From assembly GCA_022777455.1 (NCBI GenBank), contig JALFGI010000257.1, positions 1-11,251 on the forward strand: 11,251 bases of DNA. Reading direction: 5' to 3'. Position numbers and translations under genes: made by a program. Of the stretch, positions 5,694-11,251 are shown one piece after another (position 1 is the first letter of the stretch; the number at the start of each line of letters is the position of its first letter). The notes beneath the pieces were generated by a model that did no database searches, was not told the DNA's origin, and saw nothing but the letters and a program-made list of their open reading frames with translations. Origin of the DNA: Clostridiales bacterium (GTDB lineage Bacteria > Bacillota_A > Clostridia > Oscillospirales > Oscillospiraceae).

Positions 5694-7979
5694 ATGGCTC
5701 TGAAAGGTCTTGACATTTTTAAGCTGTCTCCCAAGAAAAACTGTAAGGAGTGCGGCAGCCCCACCTGTATGGCATTCTGCATGAAGGTGGCCCAGGGCGC
5801 TATTTCCATCGACAAGTGCCCCTACTTCTCCGATGACGCAAAGGCAATGCTCAACGAGCAGACCGCTCCCCCCATGAAGACCATCACCGTGGGCGAGCAC
5901 AAGCTGGGCGGCGAAACCGTCCTGTTCCGTCACGAGAAGACTCTGGTCAACAAGAACCTGTACGCCGTCTGCGCCTGCACCGATTGCAGCGAAGAAGCGG
6001 TGGATGCCAAGCTGGCCAATATGGCAAAGATTGACTACGAGCGCATCGGCGAGCGGATGTACGTGGAGTTCGTCTATGTTGCCAACAAGCAGTCCGATCC
6101 CGCCGTCTACGCCAAGCTGGTGGAGAAGGCCGCTGCCACCGGCCGCAGCCTGATTCTGGCCTGCTGGGATGTGGAGTGCGCCAAAGCCGCTCTGGCCGTG
6201 GCCGGTAAGGACGTCATTCTCGATGGCGCCACCCCCGACAACTGGGAGGCCATGAACGCCGTTGCCACCGCTGCGGGTGTGACCCTGGGCGTTTGCGCTC
6301 CCAACGTGTCCGACCTGTATGACCTGGTGAAGAAGCTGGAAGGCGCCGGCAACAAGAACCTGGTTCTGGATGTCACCGGTGAGACTGCCAAGGAGACCCT
6401 GGCCGCTGCCGTTCAGGTCCGCCGTACCGCTCTGGCTGACGGTGACCGCAGCTTCGGCTATCCCTCCATCGTGAACGTCGCCAAGCTGGCCAAGGGCAAC
6501 AAGCACCTGCAGACCGCTTACGCCTCCATGTTCACCGAGAAGTACGCTTCCATCATCGTCATGGAGGATATGGACTACGCTCAGGCTCTGCCTCTGTACG
6601 GCCTGCGCCAGAACATCTACACCGATCCTCAGAAGCCCATGAAGGTGGAATCCAAGATTTATCCCCTGAACGGTGCCGACGAGAACAGCCCCTGCGCTCT
6701 GACCGTGGACTTCGCTCTGACCTACTTCCTGGTCTCCGGCGAACTGGAGCGCTCCAACCAGCCCGTGAACCTGATCATCACCGACGCTTCCGGCATGTCC
6801 GTTCTGACTGCCTGGGCTGCCGGCAAGTTCTCCTCCTCCACCGTCAAGAAGACCTTCGAGGCCCTGGACATCGAGAACAAGATCAAGAACCGCACCCTGA
6901 TCATCCCCGGCAAGGTTGCCGTGATGAAGGGCGAAATCCAGGAGAAGCTGCCCGGCTGGAACGTGGTGGTCGGTCCCACCGAGGCTGTCCAGCTGCCCAA
7001 GTACATGAAGGACAAGGAGTACGAGGCTGCCGCCAAGGCCGCTGCCGCAGAGAACGCCGCCAAGGCTGCTTCCACTGTGGAAGTCAAGGAGCTGTCCTTC
7101 GACGAGCTGCTGGCCACCAAGGTGCCCGCCATTGAAGTGGTGGACATGGGCGTGAAGTACGGCGGCTACAACCCCGAGTCCTCCACCTTCGTCACCATCG
7201 GCGAGCGTATCCACTGCATCGCTCCCGTGATCCGGAAGGCCATGGACGAGCGGGATCCCGCTCCCATCCTGAAGCGTGCCGCCGAGCAGATCGCTGCCGG
7301 TGCCACCTATCTGGACGTGAACATCGGACCTGCCGAGAAGGACGGTCCCGAGCGCATGATGTGGGCTGTCAAGCTGCTGCAGGAGAACTTCAACAACGTG
7401 CCTCTGGCTCTGGATACCGCCAACAAGAAGGCCATCGAAGCCGGTATCAAGGTCTACAACCGTTCCAACGGTAAGCCCATCGTCAACTCCGCCGACGCCG
7501 GCTCCCGTATCTCCTACATCGACCTGGCTGCCGCCAATGACGCCATCTGTATCGCCCTGTGCTCTGCCGACGGCATTGCCAAGGACAACGAAGAGCGCAT
7601 GATGCACTGCCGGAACATGCTGGAGCGCGGTATGTCCCGGGGCATGGAAGCCACCGACCTGTGGTTTGACCCCCTGTTCCTGGTGGTCAAGGGCATGCAG
7701 GACAAGCAGATGGAAGTTCTGGAAGCCATCAAGCTGTTCTCCAACGAGGGTCTGAAGTCCACCGGCGGTCTGTCCAACAACTCTAACGGTGCACCCAAGA
7801 AGGTCCGTCCCATCATGGACTCCGCTCTGGTTGCCATGTGCATGATGCAGGGTCTGACCTCCGCCATCGTCAACCCCAACGACCTGCGGCTGATGGAAAC
7901 CATCAAGTCCTGCGACATCTTCAAGAACCACACCCTGTACTCCGACAGCTACCTGGGCGACCGTCCCGACCTGCTGTAA
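5694..7979 (+). CDS. acsC-acsE: Fusion of corrinoid protein large subunit (AcsC) and methyl-THF:corrinoid protein methyltransferase (AcsE)
   Basis: A 761-residue protein joining two enzymes normally made from separate genes. Residues 1-440 are AcsC: an N-terminal [4Fe-4S] motif C17-x2-C20-x4-C25-x16-C42, a TIM barrel, and a C-terminal corrinoid-binding part with LRQNIYTDPQKP, LSVLTAWAAGKF-like and VVVGPTEAV segments. An Ala-rich helix (about 441-460) and a further linker (461-498) lead into AcsE at 499-761, which is 263 residues against about 262 for the free enzyme. AcsE starts with FVTIGERI and keeps LDVNIGP (D541, N543), FDPLFL and GLSN (N695, equivalent to the catalytic Asn near methyl-THF). 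It would move the N5-methyl of methyl-THF to Co(I) within one chain. The reading frame is continuous and no internal ribosome site is visible at the junction. AGGAGG precedes the start by about eight bases. Confidence 0.95.
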   Translation: MALKGLDIFKLSPKKNCKECGSPTCMAFCMKVAQGAISIDKCPYFSDDAKAMLNEQTAPPMKTITVGEHKLGGETVLFRHEKTLVNKNLYAVCACTDCSEEAVDAKLANMAKIDYERIGERMYVEFVYVANKQSDPAVYAKLVEKAAATGRSLILACWDVECAKAALAVAGKDVILDGATPDNWEAMNAVATAAGVTLGVCAPNVSDLYDLVKKLEGAGNKNLVLDVTGETAKETLAAAVQVRRTALADGDRSFGYPSIVNVAKLAKGNKHLQTAYASMFTEKYASIIVMEDMDYAQALPLYGLRQNIYTDPQKPMKVESKIYPLNGADENSPCALTVDFALTYFLVSGELERSNQPVNLIITDASGMSVLTAWAAGKFSSSTVKKTFEALDIENKIKNRTLIIPGKVAVMKGEIQEKLPGWNVVVGPTEAVQLPKYMKDKEYEAAAKAAAAENAAKAASTVEVKELSFDELLATKVPAIEVVDMGVKYGGYNPESSTFVTIGERIHCIAPVIRKAMDERDPAPILKRAAEQIAAGATYLDVNIGPAEKDGPERMMWAVKLLQENFNNVPLALDTANKKAIEAGIKVYNRSNGKPIVNSADAGSRISYIDLAAANDAICIALCSADGIAKDNEERMMHCRNMLERGMSRGMEATDLWFDPLFLVVKGMQDKQMEVLEAIKLFSNEGLKSTGGLSNNSNGAPKKVRPIMDSALVAMCMMQGLTSAIVNPNDLRLMETIKSCDIFKNHTLYSDSYLGDRPDLL

Positions 7980-8004
7980 CAGAAGCTTTATTCCCTGCAT
8001 TTCT

Positions 8005-8044
8005 TGGCTGGGAGGGGTCCTCCCTCCCAGCCATCATCCTTTTT
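8005..8044 (+). terminator. Hairpin with weak T-run after the acsC-acsE fusion
   Basis: A 12-bp perfect stem TGGCTGGGAGGG/CCCTCCCAGCCA (8005-8033) with a 5-nt loop. Five T residues come seven bases later (8040-8044), so termination may be partial. It could also protect the 3' end of the acsD-acsC-acsE message. Confidence 0.65.
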
Positions 8045-8058
8045 CGGAAGCGAATCGT

Positions 8059-8089
8059 GAAAAGGAAACGGAAGCGCCGTTTCTTTTTC
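8059..8089. terminator. Second hairpin before acsB, A-rich and T-rich arms
   Basis: A 13-bp stem with one G-U pair (8059-8071 with 8077-8089) around AAGCG. The arms are A-rich on the left and T-rich on the right, a shape common in bidirectional intrinsic terminators. With the hairpin before it, it marks a transcription boundary between the fusion gene and acsB. Confidence 0.6.
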
Positions 8090-8114
8090 CTGCTTCACTT
8101 CATTTTGTAGTACA

Positions 8115-8266
8115 CCACTGTAGGGGCGGCTCGCAGCCGCCCGCGCAGTACCGACCCACGCAATCATCCAGGTTGGGCGAATCCGCACCATGTCAGACAT
8201 GATACCATTCAACCAAACACTCACGTTCGTCAGCCGGCGGGAGGCTGATAGCCTCCCCTACAGTGG
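8115..8266. repeat. MITE/REPIN-like element, copy C (152 bp)
   Basis: The ends are a perfect 12-bp inverted repeat, CCACTGTAGGGG/CCCCTACAGTGG. Each end folds into its own hairpin, GGGCGGCT/AGCCGCCC on the left and GGGAGGCT/AGCCTCCC on the right. The architecture is that of copies A and B but the stem sequences differ. The shared tail (ACCGCAAAATTACAAAT, 8301-8317) follows about 35 bases after the end. Confidence 0.8.
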
Positions 8267-8340
8267 CTGGGCGATTGTCGTTACCGGGTTCCATTCACCC
8301 ACCGCAAAATTACAAATCGTATATTCAGCCGTTTCCGGCT

Positions 8341-8349
8341 TGATATAAT
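8341..8349 (+). promoter_or_regulatory. Extended -10 promoter candidate for acsB
   Basis: TGA-TATAAT (8341-8349) is a perfect extended -10. No good -35 box lies 16-18 bases upstream. It lies 32 bases before the acsB start and beyond both hairpins, so acsB can be transcribed alone. Confidence 0.6.
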
Positions 8350-8380
8350 TATCCCCAACTATTATTAGGAGGAATCATTC

Positions 8381-10507
8381 ATGAGCGTATTAACCGATCT
8401 GATTTACGGCGGTTCCAATGCGGTTGCGGGCCTGACCGAAGGCGCCGTCAACAATGCCATCGCCAAGTACGGCGCTGACAAGGAAATTGCATTCCCCGAT
8501 ACGGCATACTTCTTCCCCACCATCTATGCCGCTACCGGTGTGAAGGTCAAAACCCTGGGTGATCTGCCCGCCTGTGTGGGTGTGCTGAAAAGCCTGATCA
8601 CGAACCAGGAGGACCTGGGTCAGGCGCTGAACGCGGGTCTGGCCACCGCCGTGGGCGCAGAGATCATCGAGGGCCTGAAATACGTGGAGGGCGGCAACCC
8701 CTACGAAAATGAGTCCGGCATCGGCTTCGTGCCCGACCCCATCATCCGCTCCCTGGGCGTGCCCCTGGTCACCGGCGACATCCCCGGCGTGGCCGTGGTG
8801 CTGGGCAAGGCCGAGAACCCCGCCGACGTGGTGAAGGTGGTCAAGGACTACCAGTCCAAGGGCATCATGACCTTTATGGTGGGCGACTGCATTGAACAGT
8901 GCGCCGAAGGCGGCGTAAAGATGGGCCTGGAGCTCCGGGTTATCCCCCTGGGCCATGACGTGACCTCTGTCATTCACGTGGTCACCGTGGCCATCCGTGC
9001 CGCCCTGATCTTCGGCAACATCCAGCCCGGCGACCTGGCCGGCCTGCTGGAGTACACCAAGACCAGAGTGCCCGCCTTTGTGAATACCTTCGGCGCCATC
9101 GACGCCGTGGTGGTCTCCGCCGGTGCCGGCGCCATTGCCCTGGGCTTCCCCGTGGTGGTGGACATCGACCTGGGCGAAAACCAGGTGCCCGGCGCGCTGG
9201 AATCCGTCACCGATCACAACGAGACGGTGAAGAAGTCTCTGGAGCTGCGCAACATCAAGATCAAGACCACGGAGCTGCCCATCCCTGTTGCTTTCGCCGC
9301 CGCCTTCGAGGGCGAAATCATCCGCAAGTCCGACATGCACAACGAGTGCTGGTCCTCCAAGAACCCCACCGCCGAGCTGGTGCTGATGCGGGAGATGAGC
9401 GAAATTGAGGACCACAAGATCAGCATCATCGGGCCGGACTTCGACGAAGCCAAGGACCTGGCTCTTGCCACCTTTGTGGAGGTTGCCGGCAAGAAGATGC
9501 AGACCGACTTCGAGTCCGTCATCGAGCGGAAGTTCCACGCCTGGTTCAACTATATGGAAGGTGTGATGCACACCGGCCAGCGCAATCAGGTCCGTGTCCG
9601 TGTGAGCAATGCCGCTTATGAAGCGGGCCTGCGGCTGAAGGACTTCGCCGAGGTGCTGTATGTGATGATCATGAACGAGTTTGATGCCGTGGTGGACAAG
9701 TGCCAGGTCACCATCATCACCGACCCCGCCCAGGCAGAAAAATTCCGGGACGAGGTAGCCATGCCCCGCTACAACCAGAGAGACGACCGCCTGGCTTCCA
9801 TGACCGACGAGGCCGTGGACCGCTACTACACCTGCATCCTCTGCCAGTCCTTCGCCCCTGCACACTGCTGCGTGGTTACCCCCGAGCGTCTGGGCCTGTG
9901 CGGCGCCGTTAGCTGGCTGGATGCCAAGGCCACCAATGAGCTGAACCCCAACGGCCCCTGCCAGCCCATCTTCAAGGAAGGCTGCACCGACGAGCGTCTG
10001 GGCCGGTACGATTCCGTCAACGCCGCCATCGCCGAGGCAACCCACGGCGCGGTGGAGAATGTGACCCTGTACTCCCTGCTGGAGGATCCCATGACCTCCT
10101 GCGGCTGCTTCGAATGCATCTGCGGCATCGAGCCCATGAGCATGGGTGTCATCGTGGTGAACCGCGAATTCAAGGGTATGACCCCCGTGGGCATGACCTT
10201 CGGCGAGCTGGCCTCCTGCACCGGCGGCGGTGTCCAGACCCCCGGCTACATGGGCCATGGCCGTCACTTCATTTCCTCCAAGAAGTTCGTCTCCGCCGAG
10301 GGCGGCATCCAGAGAATCGTGTGGATGCCCAAGGAGCTGAAGGACGATGTGGCCGAGCGGCTGAACAAGACCGCCCAGGAGCTCTATGGCATTGAGAACT
10401 TCACCGATATGGTGGCCGACGAGACCATCACCACCGACGGCGAGGAGCTGCTGAACTGGCTGACCGAGAAGGGTCACCCCGTCCTGGGCCTGGAGCCTCT
10501 GATGTAA
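8381..10507 (+). CDS. acsB: Acetyl-CoA synthase (CODH/ACS beta subunit)
   Basis: A 708-residue enzyme of bacterial full-length type (the Moorella protein is about 729), including the N-terminal CODH-contact domain that archaeal versions lack. It joins a methyl group, CO and CoA into acetyl-CoA at the A-cluster, a [4Fe-4S] bridged to two nickels. All expected ligands are present: C485, C488, C497 and C507 in YYTCILCQSFAP...GLC, and C574-G-C576 in TSCGCFEC for the distal nickel. An extra Cys (C496) sits next to C497. It is cytoplasmic and normally works with CO dehydrogenase AcsA, which is not seen here. AGGAGG lies eight bases before the ATG. It follows two hairpins, a repeat element and its own promoter candidate, and ends at a strong terminator, so it is probably a separate transcription unit. 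Confidence 0.97.
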   Translation: MSVLTDLIYGGSNAVAGLTEGAVNNAIAKYGADKEIAFPDTAYFFPTIYAATGVKVKTLGDLPACVGVLKSLITNQEDLGQALNAGLATAVGAEIIEGLKYVEGGNPYENESGIGFVPDPIIRSLGVPLVTGDIPGVAVVLGKAENPADVVKVVKDYQSKGIMTFMVGDCIEQCAEGGVKMGLELRVIPLGHDVTSVIHVVTVAIRAALIFGNIQPGDLAGLLEYTKTRVPAFVNTFGAIDAVVVSAGAGAIALGFPVVVDIDLGENQVPGALESVTDHNETVKKSLELRNIKIKTTELPIPVAFAAAFEGEIIRKSDMHNECWSSKNPTAELVLMREMSEIEDHKISIIGPDFDEAKDLALATFVEVAGKKMQTDFESVIERKFHAWFNYMEGVMHTGQRNQVRVRVSNAAYEAGLRLKDFAEVLYVMIMNEFDAVVDKCQVTIITDPAQAEKFRDEVAMPRYNQRDDRLASMTDEAVDRYYTCILCQSFAPAHCCVVTPERLGLCGAVSWLDAKATNELNPNGPCQPIFKEGCTDERLGRYDSVNAAIAEATHGAVENVTLYSLLEDPMTSCGCFECICGIEPMSMGVIVVNREFKGMTPVGMTFGELASCTGGGVQTPGYMGHGRHFISSKKFVSAEGGIQRIVWMPKELKDDVAERLNKTAQELYGIENFTDMVADETITTDGEELLNWLTEKGHPVLGLEPLM

Positions 10508-10514
10508 TATCACC

Positions 10515-10557
10515 AAATGCCTGGCTGGCCGCAAAGAAAGCCAGTCAGGCATTTTTT
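10515..10557 (+). terminator. Strong intrinsic terminator after acsB
   Basis: AAATGCCTGGCTGGC pairs with GCCAGTCAGGCATTT (15 bp, one G-U), with a 10-nt loop, ending in six T residues. It starts eight bases after the stop codon. Confidence 0.92.
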
Positions 10558-10724
10558 AGAAAACGCATTGTCATGCGAAAATCAAGGAACCATGATGCAT
10601 TGGAAAATTGGTATTTGGCGGGCACAAATTACGTCCACGCCATTCGTAGGGCGGATTTCTGACCCCGCCGATCAGGTTACGAAACCTGCCAGGTCGGATG
10701 AATGGAACAATGTTGGACGAATCC
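10558..10724. repeat. Left flank of copy B with an inverted tail motif
   Basis: No gene is seen. AAAATTGGTATTTGGCGG (10604-10621) is the reverse complement of the shared tail found to the right of the elements. A short GTAGGGCGG start with a GGCGG/CCGCC pairing (from 10646) looks like part of another element end. Positions from about 10690 to 10724 match, inverted, the right flank of copy A. The stretch seems to be built from nested repeat fragments. Confidence 0.5.
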
Positions 10725-10895
10725 GTAGGGAACGGCCTGCGTGCCGTTCCGCCCCGCCCCCGGAATTGGCACGGTCCGTTGAATGGGTAACAGGTGTTTT
10801 CGGTGGGGACGAACCATATTCTATTCAACCGGGCATTCCGTCCCGTCAGGTAGGTGCCGCTGCGCGGATGGAACGGCACACAGGCCGTTCCCTAC
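10725..10895. repeat. MITE/REPIN-like element, copy B (171 bp)
   Basis: Inverted ends GTAGGGAACGGCC.../...GGCCGTTCCCTAC each fold into a GGAACGGC/GCCGTTCC hairpin. The core aligns directly to copy A. TGGACGAATC occurs on both sides (10714-10723 and 10900-10909), like a target duplication though not flush with the ends. The shared tail (CCACCGCCAAATTACAATTTTT, 10924-10945) follows about 29 bases later, just before acsV. Confidence 0.85.
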
Positions 10896-10991
10896 GAAAT
10901 GGACGAATCATGCGCCGTTCAATCCACCGCCAAATTACAATTTTTCGTTTATTTGGAGAAAAAACATACCAATTGAAAGGAAACTTATCCC

Positions 10992-11251
10992 ATGAAGGTA
11001 ACCTTCCAAATTGAGGGCGGGAGCCCTGTTCAAGTTGAATGCAACGCCGGAGACAATCTTCTGGAGCTGGCCCGCCGCAGCAATGTGGCCATTGATGCCC
11101 CCTGTGGGGGCAACGGCTCCTGCGGCAAATGCAAGGTCCAGCTGATCGAGGGTCAGCTGGAATCCCCCAAGAGCCGCCATTTATCCGACGAGGAATATGA
11201 GGCTGGGTGGCGGCTGTCCTGCTGCTCCAAGGTGCTGTCGGATGTCACCGT
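10992..11251 (+). CDS. acsV: Reductive activator of the corrinoid protein (RACo/AcsV), 5' part only
   Basis: The first 86 residues are present; the gene runs off the window. They form a [2Fe-2S] ferredoxin domain: C38-x5-C44-x2-C47 in APCGGNGSCGKCKV, and a fourth ligand at C77 or C78 (RLSCCSKV). In acetogens the protein with this N-terminus followed by an ASKHA ATPase domain (RACo, DUF4445 type) uses ATP to reduce Co(II) of the corrinoid iron-sulfur protein back to Co(I). The location after acsB supports this over a plain ferredoxin, but the ATPase part is not visible. AAAGGA lies about ten bases before the ATG. It follows a strong terminator and copy B, so it needs its own promoter; I see no convincing one between 10896 and 10991. 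Confidence 0.85.
   Translation, partial: MKVTFQIEGGSPVQVECNAGDNLLELARRSNVAIDAPCGGNGSCGKCKVQLIEGQLESPKSRHLSDEEYEAGWRLSCCSKVLSDVT

Noticed and set aside
7005..7190. Sequencing error joining separate acsC and acsE genes
   Set aside because: The frame is continuous with gene-like codon use, a coherent Ala-rich linker, and no ribosome site plus start near the AcsE domain.
5433..8000. Very long open frame on the minus strand (855 codons) opposite acsD and the fusion gene
   Set aside because: It mirrors the highly biased codon use of the sense genes, has low-complexity Gly/Val/Leu/His-rich content, no ribosome site and no recognisable family.
8390..10552. 720-codon minus-strand frame opposite acsB
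   Set aside because: Same codon-bias shadow; acsB is certain from its A-cluster motifs.
10517..11014. Small gene between acsB and acsV
   Set aside because: The frame runs through the terminator and repeat copy B and has no family resemblance.

Overview
The window looks like chromosome from a GC-rich Gram-positive anaerobe of the class Clostridia, most likely an Oscillospirales-type gut bacterium. I infer this from strong GGAGG ribosome sites, TTGnnn/TATAAT promoters with a TGn extension, a DivIVA-like protein, Wood-Ljungdahl genes of bacterial type, and intergenic hairpin repeats of the GTAGGG...CCCTAC kind that I recall from that order. The species cannot be named from the sequence.

Left part (1-2910), all on the minus strand: a DivIVA-like coiled-coil gene with a good promoter, then a terminator-like hairpin whose T-run touches the ribosome site of the next gene. 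That gene encodes a FliB-like cysteine-cluster protein and is translationally coupled (GTGA overlap) to an AEC-family transporter. A tRNA-Arg(CCG) gene with its own promoter and terminator diverges from this unit at about 2.9-3.1 kb. It is followed by an imperfect tandem duplication carrying a broken copy of the tRNA 3' end.

Right part (3685-11251), all on the plus strand: a carbonyl-branch Wood-Ljungdahl cluster. The order is cooC/acsF (nickel-insertion ATPase), acsD (corrinoid protein small subunit), a 761-residue gene that fuses acsC (corrinoid protein large subunit) to acsE (methyltetrahydrofolate:corrinoid protein methyltransferase), acsB (acetyl-CoA synthase with all A-cluster cysteines), and the 5' end of acsV/RACo (reductive activator of the corrinoid protein), cut by the window edge. 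Together they move a methyl group from methyl-THF to the corrinoid cobalt and then to the Ni-Ni-Fe4S4 A-cluster, where it joins CO and CoA. AcsV would rescue oxidised Co(II), and CooC/AcsF would load nickel. The CO dehydrogenase subunit (acsA/cooS) is not in the window.

The cluster is broken up by regulatory DNA: an inverted-repeat operator candidate before cooC, a folded leader before acsD, two hairpins plus a new promoter before acsB, and a strong terminator after acsB. Three MITE/REPIN-like elements lie before cooC, acsB and acsV. Each has hairpin ends and is followed about 30 bp later by a shared tail resembling CCGCCAAATTACAATTT. The most notable item is the acsC-acsE fusion, followed by the structured acsD leader and the repeat family that splits the operon.
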